Assembly (NCBI RefSeq): GCF_013415105.1
Contig: NZ_JACCDF010000006.1
Coordinates: forward strand, 124,001-188,000
Direction of reading: 5' to 3'
Length of the DNA: 64,000 bases
Source of the DNA: Vreelandella salicampi
Lineage (GTDB): Bacteria; Pseudomonadota; Gammaproteobacteria; Pseudomonadales; Halomonadaceae
A model generated the notes under the pieces. It was not told the DNA's origin. It saw only the letters and a program-made list of their open reading frames with translations, and did not search any database. Each line of letters starts with the position of its first letter. Positions within the stretch are counted from its first letter, which is position 1. Below are positions 47,829-57,190 of this stretch, piece after piece. The position numbers were made by a program, and so were the translations under genes.

Positions 47829-48368
47829 TCACTTCTTCTTCGGTGCAAGAATCATGATCATCTGGCGGCCTTCCATCTTAGGAAAGGCTTCAACCGTTCC
47901 GATCTCTTCCAGGTCAGAGGCAATCCGTTCCATCAGCTTACGGCCGATGTCTTGGTGTGCCATCTCACGACCCCGGAAGCGCAGTGTGACCTTGCCCTTG
48001 TCACCACTTTCAAGGAACCGAATTAAGTTCTTCAACTTAACTTGGTAGTCACCCTCGTCAGTACCAGGTCGAAATTTAACTTCCTTGACCTGAATTTGCT
48101 TCTGCTTTTTCTTTTGAGCTGCTTTCTGCTTTTTCTGCTCAAAGACAAATTTGCCATAATCCATGATCTTACAAACGATCGGATCGGCATTGGATATTTG
48201 CACAAGGTCCAAACCAGCCTCCTGGGCGCGTTCAAGAGCGTCAGCAGTGGATACAACACCCAACTGCTCGCCATCTTGATCAATAAGGCGCACTTCGGAT
48301 TCGGTAATTCGCTCGTTCATTGGTGGGCGTTTGTCTTGTGGACGCCCGCGCTGATTGCTTCGCTTGAT
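47829..48368 (-). CDS. infC: Translation initiation factor IF-3 (AUC start codon)
   Basis: IF-3, 179 residues if read from ATC at 48368-48366. Sequence upstream of the first ATG (48320) stays open for 16 codons and encodes [15 protein letters not shown], a basic IF-3-like N-terminal extension, and TAAGGAGA stands exactly 7 nt before the ATC. Starting at the ATG would give 163 residues with no ribosome site. E. coli infC begins with AUU, the basis of IF-3 autoregulation by start-codon discrimination; ATC would serve the same. N-domain ([19 protein letters not shown]), linker, C-domain ([16 protein letters not shown]) complete. The SD overlaps the thrS stop. Confidence 0.9.
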   Translation of the reverse strand: MKRSNQRGRPQDKRPPMNERITESEVRLIDQDGEQLGVVSTADALERAQEAGLDLVQISNADPIVCKIMDYGKFVFEQKKQKAAQKKKQKQIQVKEVKFRPGTDEGDYQVKLKNLIRFLESGDKGKVTLRFRGREMAHQDIGRKLMERIASDLEEIGTVEAFPKMEGRQMIMILAPKKK

Positions 48369-48380
48369 CGCTCCGTCTCC

Positions 48381-50303
48381 TTAGGCAATTGACGATGTCG
48401 CCAGGGCTACTCTTTCAACCTCTAGGCGCTTGATAAGTGCATCAATCGTCATGGTACCGAGGTTTTCGCCACTGCGCGTTCTCACAGCAACTGAGTCAGC
48501 TTCGACTTCCTTATCTCCTACCACCAGGAGATAGGGAACCTTCTGTAGCGTGTGCTCACGGATTTTAAAGCCGATTTTCTCGTTCCTCAAGTCCGCCTTG
48601 ACTCGTAAGCCATTTTTTTGCAAACGCTGCTCTAACTCTAGGGCATAATCCCGCTGTGCATCGGTAATAGTCATAATCACCGCTTGCTGTGGCGCTAACC
48701 AAAGAGGCATGGCACCAGCATAATGCTCGATCAGAATCCCTAGAAAACGCTCAAAAGATCCCAGAATTGCTCTATGCAACATCACAGGCGTCTTTCTAAC
48801 ACCGTCTTCGTCAACATACTGAGCGCCTAAACGCCCTGGCAGATTAAAATCTAACTGTAGCGTACCACATTGCCACACGCGATTCAGGCAATCTCGCAAG
48901 GCAAATTCAATTTTTGGCCCATAAAATGCTCCTTCACCGGGCTGCAGCTCCCAATCAAGCCCTGTGGCGTTAAGCGCAGCTTCCAAACCTTGTTCTGCTT
49001 GGTCCCAAAGTTCAGCTTCACCGAGAAAATCTGCAGGCCGTGTTGAGAGTTTGAGTTCGACCTCTTCGAAACCTAGCGTCTTGTAAACCTCTAGCGTCAA
49101 CGCGATAAAGGCCTCTGCTTCTGCTTGGATCTGGCTCTCGGTACAGAAAATATGCGCATCATCTTGCGTAAACCCACGAACACGCATTAGTCCGTGCAGC
49201 GAGCCTGACGGCTCATTTCGGTGACAGCTACCAAACTCGGCAAGACGCAAAGGCAAATCCCGATAGCTCTTTAACCCTTGATTGAACACCTGCACGTGGC
49301 AAGGACAATTCATGGGTTTCACCGCATACTCGCGCTTCTCGGACTCTGTAGTGAACATTAATTCACTGTAGTGCCCCCAGTGCCCAGATTTTTTCCACAG
49401 CGAGAGATCAACCACTTGTGGCGTTTTAATCTCTTGGTAACCGTGTTCGCGCTGTATCTTACGCATGTAGTCTTCAAGCGCTTGATACATGGTCCAACCA
49501 TTGGGATGCCAAAACACCATCCCCGGCGCCTCTTCCTGGAGGTGGAAAAGATCCATTTTACGCGCAAGCTTACGGTGATCGCGCTTTTCGGCTTCTTCTA
49601 AGCGCTTAAGGTATGCTTTTAACTGCTTTTTATCTCCCCACGCAGTACCGTAAATACGCGTCAGCATGGTGTTATCAGCATCACCTCGCCAATATGCACC
49701 GGCCAGCTTGGTCAACTTGAAGGCTTTTAAGTGACGCGTATTGGGCACATGGGGACCACGACACATGTCCGTATATTCTTCGTGGTGATACAAACGGATC
49801 ATGGCGCCTTCTGGGATATCCCGCACAATCTCTTGCTTATACGGCTCGTCACGATGCAAAAAGGTAAGCATCGCTTTATCCCGGTCCACGTACTCACGGA
49901 CCACATCATATTCACGATCGACTAGCAACTTCATCCGCGCTTCGATCATTTCTAAATCTTCTGGCGTGACGGAGCAACCAAACTCAATGTCGTAGTAAAA
50001 GCCGTCGTCAATCACCGGACCAATTGCCATTTTAGCATCCGGGTAAAGCTGCTTCACTGCATGGCCGATCAGATGTGCACAAGAGTGCCGGATGATGTCT
50101 AACCCTTCAGGGTCTCGAGCCGTAATAATCGCCACATCCGCATCGCTTTCAATACTGTCAGCAGCATCAACCAATTCACCATTAATTTTGCCAGCGACAC
50201 ATGCCTTGGCCAAACCAGGGCCAATAGACTCTGCCAGCTGCATGATGCTTAACGACTCTGTGAACTCACGTTGGCTGCCATCCGGCAGTGTTACTGTAGG
50301 CAT
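48381..50303 (-). CDS. thrS: Threonyl-tRNA synthetase
   Basis: Class II synthetase, 640 residues (E. coli 642) from ATG 50303 with AAGGAAA upstream. TGS domain ([14 protein letters not shown]), editing domain with HSCAHL, catalytic core with [10 protein letters not shown] (zinc Cys), [20 protein letters not shown] motif 2, [20 protein letters not shown] motif 3, and anticodon domain. First of the thrS-infC-rpmI-rplT-pheST-ihfA cluster. Confidence 0.98.
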   Translation of the reverse strand: MPTVTLPDGSQREFTESLSIMQLAESIGPGLAKACVAGKINGELVDAADSIESDADVAIITARDPEGLDIIRHSCAHLIGHAVKQLYPDAKMAIGPVIDDGFYYDIEFGCSVTPEDLEMIEARMKLLVDREYDVVREYVDRDKAMLTFLHRDEPYKQEIVRDIPEGAMIRLYHHEEYTDMCRGPHVPNTRHLKAFKLTKLAGAYWRGDADNTMLTRIYGTAWGDKKQLKAYLKRLEEAEKRDHRKLARKMDLFHLQEEAPGMVFWHPNGWTMYQALEDYMRKIQREHGYQEIKTPQVVDLSLWKKSGHWGHYSELMFTTESEKREYAVKPMNCPCHVQVFNQGLKSYRDLPLRLAEFGSCHRNEPSGSLHGLMRVRGFTQDDAHIFCTESQIQAEAEAFIALTLEVYKTLGFEEVELKLSTRPADFLGEAELWDQAEQGLEAALNATGLDWELQPGEGAFYGPKIEFALRDCLNRVWQCGTLQLDFNLPGRLGAQYVDEDGVRKTPVMLHRAILGSFERFLGILIEHYAGAMPLWLAPQQAVIMTITDAQRDYALELEQRLQKNGLRVKADLRNEKIGFKIREHTLQKVPYLLVVGDKEVEADSVAVRTRSGENLGTMTIDALIKRLEVERVALATSSIA

Positions 50304-50449
50304 TTGGTTATTTCCTTGAGCGCAGTGGTGACCCACACCAAGGGTCACATATCGCTATCAATGGTCATCGAGGTGAGGCAAGTGGAAAAGAAAAAGCGCT
50401 ACTGCGCGCTGGCAACGAGCCTAGCAAAAGTTGCAGGCAGTATAAAGAA

Positions 50450-50477
50450 GGCGCGGAAGGGTTTCCCCTTCCGCGCC
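50450..50477 (-). terminator. Terminator after the OmpA-like lipoprotein gene
   Basis: 12-bp stem GGCGCGGAAGGG/CCCTTCCGCGCC with a 4-nt loop, followed on the minus strand by TTCTTTATA. Lies between the OmpA-like gene and thrS. Confidence 0.7.
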
Positions 50478-50515
50478 TGAACAGCTAAGTATTTCGTCAG
50501 CTGGATAGAGTGAGC

Positions 50516-51385
50516 TTAGTTCCACTCATCCAGTTCTACACGACGGTTTTCAGCACGGCCTACATCAGTATCGTTGGTGGCTACCGGACGCTCTTCACCA
50601 TATCCAATTGCCCTCATGCGGTCAGCTTGAACACCGTTCTGCTGTAGGTAGCTAGCAACAGACTCTGCCCGCTGCTGCGACAGCTCTTTATTATAAGCCG
50701 CACTACCAACCGAGTCAGTGTGACCTTCGATGCTAACGCGAACCCCAGAATTGTTGGCAAGGCGCTCTGCGACAGTATTTAGCTCTTGACGTGCTTCAGG
50801 TGTCAGCCGAGCAGAGTCAAATTCAAAATTAACACCGTCAAGTACCAAGCTTTCTGGGCAACCCAGTGCGTTCACTTCAACACCAGCGGGCGTATTAGGG
50901 CACTGATCGCGATAATCCGGCACGCCATCAGCATCTGAGTCTAGCGGGCAGCCTTTAGCATCCACTGCGACCCCTGCAGGCGTTCCTGGACACTGATCAC
51001 GGTAATCCGGCACGCCATCGGCGTCTGAATCCAGCGGGCAACCTTCAGCATCAACTGCTACACCCGCAGGCACTTCGCCATAGCTCGGGCACTGTGGTTC
51101 AGCTTTCGGTGAGTCATCAGCACATAATAGGGCGGCGATGGTGGCACCTGCCGTTGCGCCGACAGCAGCGCCAGTGTCTTCGTCCGACTCGCTGCTAGTG
51201 GCGTAACCTAGGCCGCCCCCAATAACACTACCTGCTAGGCCACAGACGGTAGGATGCTGATACCAGCTACGATCCCCATCTGCATTAGCCGATTGTCCTG
51301 TTGATTGGGAAGCTGAGCTAGCACAACCTGAAAGGCCTACAGCTAAAGCAGACCCAATAAGCAGGCCAGTTGTTGATGTTTTCAT
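50516..51385 (-). CDS. OmpA-family lipoprotein with thrombospondin type 3-like repeats
   Basis: Outer-membrane lipoprotein, 289 residues. Signal peptide with lipobox VGLSGC (Cys about 21), a glycine-zipper-like segment (SVIGGGLGYATSS, GAAVGATAGATIAAL), then two near-identical acidic repeats of the form PLDSDADGVPDYRDQCP (likely calcium-binding, as in OprF), then an OmpA C-terminal peptidoglycan-binding domain (FEFDSARLTPEARQEL, IEGHTDSVGSAAYNKELSQQRA). AAGGAG precedes the ATG. A Fur-box-like site lies 71-85 nt upstream. Confidence 0.9.
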   Translation of the reverse strand: MKTSTTGLLIGSALAVGLSGCASSASQSTGQSANADGDRSWYQHPTVCGLAGSVIGGGLGYATSSESDEDTGAAVGATAGATIAALLCADDSPKAEPQCPSYGEVPAGVAVDAEGCPLDSDADGVPDYRDQCPGTPAGVAVDAKGCPLDSDADGVPDYRDQCPNTPAGVEVNALGCPESLVLDGVNFEFDSARLTPEARQELNTVAERLANNSGVRVSIEGHTDSVGSAAYNKELSQQRAESVASYLQQNGVQADRMRAIGYGEERPVATNDTDVGRAENRRVELDEWN

Positions 51386-51455
51386 GCAAGACTCCTTCTT
51401 GATACAAAAATGGAAAGCGAAAATATAGGCCGCTTCCTTCCAATGCCGCCTCAGC

Positions 51456-51470
51456 TGAGAATCATTTTCA
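51456..51470. promoter_or_regulatory. Fur-box-like site upstream of the OmpA-like lipoprotein
   Basis: TGAGAATCATTTTCA agrees with the 7-1-7 Fur consensus TGATAATNATTATCA at 12 of 14 defined positions. It lies 71-85 nt before the start of the lipoprotein gene. The rest of the 263-nt gap (51386-51648) shows no gene. Confidence 0.45.
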
Positions 51471-51648
51471 ATGCATTGCGTCGATCAACGTGGGACAAAA
51501 ATTACGTTTTTTTGGCAATGGAAAAGCTGTTTGCTTTTTTTATGTCCCCCATGTAGGACAGCATAGCAGAAACGTTATGGTTAGCATCACATCATATGCA
51601 CAGCACATAGCGCAAGTTATAGTTTACCCTATTATCGTAGCTGTTTGT

Positions 51649-52116
51649 TTAATGGAGAGCACTTTTGCCCTTAGCTCGCCAGGCCGACACTTCTTTAGCA
51701 GCAGCCATCACATCTCCGCGCATCTCATCCTCCACGGTCATGCGTTCTTTATCCTCTCGCATCCGCTCGCGCGGTGTAAGCTGGTTACGTTCAGAATGTG
51801 TTTTAAGGTGACGCGTGCGATCATAGAGTACTGCAAATGCCTTAAACTCTTCGCGTTCGGCTAAGGAAGGATCAATAATTTCAAGCAACACCTTGCAGCG
51901 CCAACTTGCCTCTGTGATGTTCACCTGCTCCTGCAAGAGTGCTCCTACGATATAGTCAAGGTTTTCTAAACTATTTTGCTGAGCTCGTTGCTCCTCTTCT
52001 GTACGAAACGCTTCTCGGCGTTTCACCTCGCTGCGCAACGTATAAGCATAAGCCGCAAGACCTGCAATAATGATGATACCCACGACAACCAGTATTACCG
52101 CAGTCATCAGATTCAT
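51649..52116 (-). CDS. DUF2489 membrane-anchored protein
   Basis: 155 residues from ATG 52116. One N-terminal membrane helix (about 4-26, AVILVVVGIIIIAGLAAYAY), then a charged helical cytoplasmic part with EASWRCKVLLEIIDPSL, which fits the DUF2489 family. Function unknown. A GTG at 52128 would add four residues; AGGTGG is better placed for the ATG. Confidence 0.8.
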   Translation of the reverse strand: MNLMTAVILVVVGIIIIAGLAAYAYTLRSEVKRREAFRTEEEQRAQQNSLENLDYIVGALLQEQVNITEASWRCKVLLEIIDPSLAEREEFKAFAVLYDRTRHLKTHSERNQLTPRERMREDKERMTVEDEMRGDVMAAAKEVSAWRAKGKSALH

Positions 52117-52233
52117 ATATAACCCCACCTGATACGGACAATTCTACCAAAATTGTACACTCTCTCGACTAGCAACCCAAATAGCTGCAGAAACTTGCGA
52201 GATTAACCGCTTTTTGACATTCATATTAAATAA

Positions 52234-53151
52234 TTACCACGCTAATGCTATGAAGTAGTGGTCTAGCAAAAGTGCACCAAAAAGACCTAGCAAATAGCGA
52301 ATAGAGAACCAAAACGCAGCAAACGGTGCGTGAGGGTCTTTACCCCGCCATACTTTGCCGTTCCAATACATAAAACGAGCATTTAATAGCACAGCAGCAA
52401 CCAGATATACGCCGCCACTCATACCAATCATAAACGGCATAAGCGTCGCGATGACGGTTAACCAGCCATAAAGCCATATTTGCAACCGGGTAAATGCCAA
52501 ACCATGTGTCACCGGAAGCATAGGTATACCAGCTTTGGCATAATCATCACATTTATGTATTGCCAGCGACCAAAAATGCGGAGGCGTCCATACAAAAATA
52601 ATTATCATTAACAGCAGCGGCTCAGGTGTAATTTGGCCAGTTATTGCCACCCAACCCAGGAGTGGTGGCGCAGCACCCGCGACTCCCCCAATGACAATAT
52701 TTTGTGGCGTTGCTCGCTTAAGAAACGCCGTATAGACAAGCGCATAACCCACTAAAGATGCAAACGTTAACAGCGCAGTTAACTGATTCACCTGCCAAAT
52801 TAAAAGCCCCACCCCAAAGCTGGATAGGAAGGTTGCCCATAACAGTGCAACAATCACTGGTAGACGCTTACTTGCAACCGGACGCCGTGAAGTTCTCAAC
52901 ATTAAGGCGTCCAATCGGCGATCGACAATATGATTGAAAGCCGCAGCGCCGCACGCGGTAAGGCCAATCCCCATTAAGCCAAAAAACACGTTGGAAAGCG
53001 CAGGAAAGCCTGGGCTTGCAAGTGCCATGCCGACTGCAGCGCAAACAAGCATCACCGCTACCACGCGGATCTTGCATAGGTCTAACAACTCTTGCCAACC
53101 CCACGAAAGCGTAGGCGTCATCACTGGAAGAGACATTGCTATATTTCGCAT
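52234..53151 (-). CDS. cyoE: Protoheme IX farnesyltransferase (heme O synthase)
   Basis: UbiA-family prenyltransferase, 305 residues, seven to nine membrane segments. The prenyl-binding motifs are NHIVDRRLDALMLRTSRRP (NxxxDxxxD) and the later KCDDYAKAGIPMLPV. Converts heme B to heme O for the aa3 oxidase. Start at ATG 53151 with AAGGA 7 nt upstream; an ATG at 53169 overlaps that site. Last of the oxidase gene group. Confidence 0.94.
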   Translation of the reverse strand: MRNIAMSLPVMTPTLSWGWQELLDLCKIRVVAVMLVCAAVGMALASPGFPALSNVFFGLMGIGLTACGAAAFNHIVDRRLDALMLRTSRRPVASKRLPVIVALLWATFLSSFGVGLLIWQVNQLTALLTFASLVGYALVYTAFLKRATPQNIVIGGVAGAAPPLLGWVAITGQITPEPLLLMIIIFVWTPPHFWSLAIHKCDDYAKAGIPMLPVTHGLAFTRLQIWLYGWLTVIATLMPFMIGMSGGVYLVAAVLLNARFMYWNGKVWRGKDPHAPFAAFWFSIRYLLGLFGALLLDHYFIALAW

Positions 53152-53196
53152 GGTTTGATCCTTCTTCATATAGGCAACTAGGCAACTGCAAAACGT

Positions 53197-54249
53197 CTAC
53201 GTAGCCAGCCCTACAGCGTTATGTGTGGCATCGACATGAGCGTTATGTTGCTCACGTTGGGATAACCAAAACCCCACTATGAAGCTCACAACAAGAGCCG
53301 TTGCCCCGGCGGTATGCATAAGTGCCAACCAAAGTGGTAACCACCACAGCACATTGGCAATACCTATAATTACTTGTAGTAGATAAATACCTAGCACGAC
53401 ACTTAATGCTTGCTTCATTAAATACAGTTCACGATAGCGCCAATAAAGTGTAATCAATGCTACACCAAGCAATAATGCACCGACACGATGAACCATATGA
53501 ATAGCTGTGCGAGCATCTGCATGAAGCTGGCCATGTAAATAGTTTGGCCCAACCGTTTGGGTCAGATGAAAACCTTCGCTTAGATCCATCTGAGGCCACC
53601 ATTGCGTGTTACACGTGGGGAACCCTTGACATGCAATGCCTGCATAATTGCTAGACACCCAGCCACCTAAAGCAAGCTGCACGACCAGTAATGTGCCTGC
53701 TACCCACCACAGAAAGCCACACTTAGATGCTGTGTGTTTTATTACTTTTGGCTTTTGAGCAAATTGGCGAAGACATAGGTGCAGCCACAAAAAAAGCGAT
53801 AATACACTCAGGCCCCCAAGCAAATGGAGCGTTACCACTTGTGGCCAAAGCTTTAAGGTGACAGTAAAGGCTCCGAAAGCACCTTGTATGAGAATCACTA
53901 GTAACAAAAAGATCGATATGCGCCTAGGCGAAGCCTTATTGAGCTTCAATGGCCATGCTATGACAACAATACTCAGCACGAGAAGACCCAATCCACTAGC
54001 CAAGTAGCGGTGAAACATTTCCACCCAGGCTTTAATCGGCTCCAGAGGGTGATCAGGATAGTAGGCGAAGGCTTGTTCTGTATTTGGCACTACTGCTTGA
54101 CCATAGCAGCCTGGCCAGTCGGGACACCCCAGCCCAGCATCGACAAGGCGCGTCCAAGCGCCCACTAATACGACCAAAATGGTCAAAAACACACCTAATA
54201 ACGTCAATCGCAACAACCACGTAAGGTGCCGTGAACTTGCATCAACCAT
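53197..54249 (-). CDS. ctaA: Heme A synthase CtaA/COX15
   Basis: 350 residues, eight membrane segments. Signature GAWTRLVDAGLGCPDWPGCYG near the N-terminus (split here at GAWTRL/VDAGLGCPDWPGCYG), EMFHRYLAS heme ligand, HLLGG and IHMVHRVGALLLG later. Oxidises heme O to heme A. GGAGGGGGAGT precedes ATG. 45 nt before cyoE. Confidence 0.94.
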   Translation of the reverse strand: MVDASSRHLTWLLRLTLLGVFLTILVVLVGAWTRLVDAGLGCPDWPGCYGQAVVPNTEQAFAYYPDHPLEPIKAWVEMFHRYLASGLGLLVLSIVVIAWPLKLNKASPRRISIFLLLVILIQGAFGAFTVTLKLWPQVVTLHLLGGLSVLSLFLWLHLCLRQFAQKPKVIKHTASKCGFLWWVAGTLLVVQLALGGWVSSNYAGIACQGFPTCNTQWWPQMDLSEGFHLTQTVGPNYLHGQLHADARTAIHMVHRVGALLLGVALITLYWRYRELYLMKQALSVVLGIYLLQVIIGIANVLWWLPLWLALMHTAGATALVVSFIVGFWLSQREQHNAHVDATHNAVGLAT

Positions 54250-54283
54250 ACTCCCCCTCCCTAGATAGTAGCGTTAAAGCCTT

Positions 54284-54793
54284 TTAATAGGGGTTTACTT
54301 TCAGCGCGTGTTGAATATCGTCCAATAGTTTTTTTGTAGGCAAATGGGCATCAAAGGCAACAACCGTTTGCCCCATTGGGTCCAATAACCAAGCATGATT
54401 AGACTCAGCCCATTCTGCGCTCGACGACCAACGCGTGATTTTTTCACCAGGTAAAGCTGGATACTCGCCACCAATACGCAGCCGAGTAAGTCGCTCTGCA
54501 TCACGGCCTAAAGCACGATGGAGACGCCAGAGTTCGTCGCTACGTTGGCTACATTTTTGAGAGCAATCAAACGCTAATACCCATGCTCCACGATGGAGTG
54601 GTTCCTTGTCGTCAATTGGCCATTGAGCCAGTTCAGGCAAATTCACATTAATATTGCCATTGGCCATGTTCTCTTCCGGAATCCCTACTCGCCACACCAC
54701 CATGATCCATGCCATCAGCATAGGCGCAGCAAATATGGAAAAGATCATAATGAGCTTTAAACGCTGACGTTTCTGATAAGACAAGTTAATCAT
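54284..54793 (-). CDS. Membrane-anchored protein of the oxidase cluster, function unclear
   Basis: 169 residues: one N-terminal membrane helix (about 13-32), then a periplasmic domain with a CSQKC pair (CxxxC, like the copper motif of Sco proteins and thioredoxin-like folds) and AWVLAFDCSQ, LLDPMGQTVVAF. Equivalent small proteins follow SURF1 in pseudomonads. A Sco-like or assembly role is inferred from the Cys pair and position. ATG overlaps the SURF1 stop by 8 nt. Confidence 0.7.
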   Translation of the reverse strand: MINLSYQKRQRLKLIMIFSIFAAPMLMAWIMVVWRVGIPEENMANGNINVNLPELAQWPIDDKEPLHRGAWVLAFDCSQKCSQRSDELWRLHRALGRDAERLTRLRIGGEYPALPGEKITRWSSSAEWAESNHAWLLDPMGQTVVAFDAHLPTKKLLDDIQHALKVNPY

Positions 54794-55514
54794 CGTGTTC
54801 CCTTATGTTTTTCGAATCTTTCAACAGCTGTCGCCCCCCTATCAACATCACCACGCAAGCAGCTATCGACAAGCCCCACCATTGAAAGGCATAGCCAATA
54901 TGGCGACTGGGAGAAATCAAGTTTGGCTCCCACCAAGAAGCGAACACACCTTCTCCGTGTTGAGCATGCACCCACCCAGAATGATCAAACTCACCCAGTG
55001 TTTCTGACCATGCATCAAGGTTTAGCTGTTGCACCCGGGAACCCTCACGATTCGGACCGTAAATAGGCCCTTGTTCACCTGCGTTTTCCCATTCCCCTTT
55101 GATGGTGACAATTTTAAAAGGTGTGGCAGCACTTGGCTCAGCGCGACTTACCCCCATTTCCATAAAGCCGCGCTGAATTAACCAGAGTTGGTCATGTGTA
55201 TCCACAAAAGGCGTTATTACTGCTACTCCTAAGCGCCCATCCAGTGTGCGGTTGTCTAAATAGAGCGTATGAGAGGCTAGATAGCGACCCTCTAATGTTA
55301 CTTTAGCGCCATCTACTGGTGTATGCGTCATGTCGGTGAGCGCAGGCGCTGCATTTTTGCGCGCGAGTAATTCGCGCTTGTCATCAGCACGCTCCCACTG
55401 CCATATTCCTAACCAAAGACCCAATAGCACTAACACGCTCCAAAAAAACAACCACACGACATAGCGTCGTGAACGCAAAGAGGTTTTTATGTTACTCAAA
55501 ACTCTGATTGTCAT
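54786..55514 (-). CDS. SURF1-family oxidase assembly protein
   Basis: About 242 residues with two membrane segments: N-terminal (WLFFWSVLVLLGLWLGIWQW, with the SURF1-type GxWQWxR) and C-terminal (YAFQWWGLSIAACVVMLIG, matching the YAxQWw motif). Between them GRYLASHTLYLDNRTLDGRLG is typical. Helps insert heme A into subunit I. Start uncertain: ATG 55514 (MTIRVLSNI) lies inside the divergent DUF2909 gene; no ribosome site seen, so a TTG a few codons in is possible. Confidence 0.85.
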   Translation of the reverse strand: MTIRVLSNIKTSLRSRRYVVWLFFWSVLVLLGLWLGIWQWERADDKRELLARKNAAPALTDMTHTPVDGAKVTLEGRYLASHTLYLDNRTLDGRLGVAVITPFVDTHDQLWLIQRGFMEMGVSRAEPSAATPFKIVTIKGEWENAGEQGPIYGPNREGSRVQQLNLDAWSETLGEFDHSGWVHAQHGEGVFASWWEPNLISPSRHIGYAFQWWGLSIAACVVMLIGGRQLLKDSKNIREHDD

Positions 55515-55686
55515 TGTTTTTGTAGCCATCGTTATCAGCCTAGCCGTAGGCTCACGCTTTTTACTCCATGATGCACCATCGTCGCGGCGCCTATTGATTA
55601 CACTAAAGTGGCGCATTGGACTCACCGGTTTATTAATGCTTTTGCTTATCTATGGCTTTTGGTCAGGCACGTTAACCCCCAACTAA
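55489..55686 (+). CDS. DUF2909 twin-transmembrane protein
   Basis: 65 residues, two membrane helices (about 3-23 and 43-60) around a basic loop (APSSRRLLITLKWRIGLTG), matching the DUF2909 small proteins often found in oxidase clusters. AGAGGTTTTT precedes the ATG. It is the only + strand gene inside the oxidase cluster, and its first bases overlap the 5' end of SURF1 on the other strand. Confidence 0.82.
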   Translation: MLLKTLIVIVFVAIVISLAVGSRFLLHDAPSSRRLLITLKWRIGLTGLLMLLLIYGFWSGTLTPN

Positions 55687-55716
55687 AGTCACAGGATTAT
55701 TTGAATATATTGGAAT

Positions 55717-56577
55717 TCATATAACATAAACAAACACAAAAAGCCCTATCCATACCACATCAACAAAGTGCCAATACCAGCATGCAGCCTCAAACCCAAA
55801 ATGATGATCAGGTCCAAAGTGATTCTTATGAATTCTAAGTAGCATGACGCCTAAAATTATTGTGCCAATAATGACGTGAAGCCCATGAAAGCCAGTTAAA
55901 ATAAAAAATGTGGCTCCAAAAATCCCTGCTTCTAGCGTAATGCCATAATGCGCATACGCTTCATAGTACTCTACGCCTTGAATAAAAATGAAAATGCACC
56001 CCAACAATACGGTACCTGCAAGCCAGTTACGGCATGTATGCCGATAACGTAATTTAAGCCCTTCATGAGCAACGGTTAACGTAATGCTTGAAGTCACCAA
56101 AATTAACGTATTTACCAAAGGTAGTTGCCATGGACTAAGAATCTGTTCAGGCCCAGATACGGAAGAGCCAGGGGGGTTAAGTAATGGCCAATGAGCCACA
56201 AACTCTGGCCATAATAACGCTGTTACTCCTTTTTCACCTTCACCACCTAACCAGGGAACGGCAAATTGCCGCACATAAAATAGTGCGCCAAAAAATGCGG
56301 CAAAGAACATAACTTCCGAAAAGATAAACCATCCCATCCCCCAGCGGAAAGAGCGATCCATTTGTTCGTCATAAAGTCCTCTACGTGACTCCTGTATGAC
56401 ATCGCCAAACCATAAGGCCATGATGGCTAATACGCCTGCTGCACCCACAACAGCCACAATTCCGCCATTACCATAAACAAGTTTAACCCCCATCCCGACC
56501 ATGAAAATACCTAAGGCAAGCGACCCAAGTATTGGCCACCGACTTGATGTTGGAACGTAATAGCTACCACCACTCAT
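55717..56577 (-). CDS. ctaE: Cytochrome c oxidase subunit III
   Basis: 286 residues, seven membrane segments; FSEVMFFAAFFGALFYVRQF and GFHGLHVIIGTIILG with conserved Glu and His, and the closing HFVDVVWIGLFVFVYVI. Part of the aa3 oxidase. ATG overlaps ctaG stop by 4 nt. Confidence 0.96.
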   Translation of the reverse strand: MSGGSYYVPTSSRWPILGSLALGIFMVGMGVKLVYGNGGIVAVVGAAGVLAIMALWFGDVIQESRRGLYDEQMDRSFRWGMGWFIFSEVMFFAAFFGALFYVRQFAVPWLGGEGEKGVTALLWPEFVAHWPLLNPPGSSVSGPEQILSPWQLPLVNTLILVTSSITLTVAHEGLKLRYRHTCRNWLAGTVLLGCIFIFIQGVEYYEAYAHYGITLEAGIFGATFFILTGFHGLHVIIGTIILGVMLLRIHKNHFGPDHHFGFEAACWYWHFVDVVWIGLFVFVYVI

Positions 56578-57164
56578 ATCACTTCCCCTTTTATACCAAG
56601 ATAGCCATGGGCTATGGAAACCTCTTTTTCATCGACTGGGTATAGAGTATAAACAAGTGTTATCGTATTAATATCTTTAGGTAATTCGCGTACAACTTGA
56701 AAGACAAGCGGCAAAGTGAGCTTCTCATTGGCTTTCAATTTTTGCTCATCAAAGCAAAAACAATTTATTTTACGTAAGTATTGTGAGGCCTCAGAAGGAG
56801 AAACACTGGGCACAGCCCTACCCAAGCTTTCTTGATCGCTATGATTCATAAATGTAAAGCTGATTTCCGATACTTGTCCAGGATTAACCCTTAGCTGATT
56901 AGTGGCAACATCCATTTGCCAGGGCAATCCCGCACTTCCTCGAGTAATAAATTGAACAGTAATGTAACGACTATCATCCACATCTTGATGAGTTATTTGC
57001 TGTGCTCTTTTGCTGACTTTGCCATTTAGTCCTGTTACTTGACAAAAAACGTCATAGAGCGGGATCAAGGAAAAAGCAAACGCAAACATGCCGATTAATG
57101 CCGCAATTGACCTAACGACCGTACGCTTAACCGCCTTTTCCTGTTCTTGTTGGCGAGTTTCCAT
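56574..57164 (-). CDS. ctaG: Cytochrome c oxidase assembly protein CtaG/Cox11
   Basis: 196 residues; one N-terminal membrane helix (about 18-38), a periplasmic immunoglobulin-like domain with the copper-binding pair in INCFCFDEQ (CFCF) and YDVFCQVTGLNG. Delivers copper to CuB of subunit I. AGGGGG before ATG. Ends overlapping ctaE. Confidence 0.95.
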   Translation of the reverse strand: METRQQEQEKAVKRTVVRSIAALIGMFAFAFSLIPLYDVFCQVTGLNGKVSKRAQQITHQDVDDSRYITVQFITRGSAGLPWQMDVATNQLRVNPGQVSEISFTFMNHSDQESLGRAVPSVSPSEASQYLRKINCFCFDEQKLKANEKLTLPLVFQVVRELPKDINTITLVYTLYPVDEKEVSIAHGYLGIKGEVI

Positions 57165-57190
57165 TCAACCCCCTACTTATTAAAAAAGTT

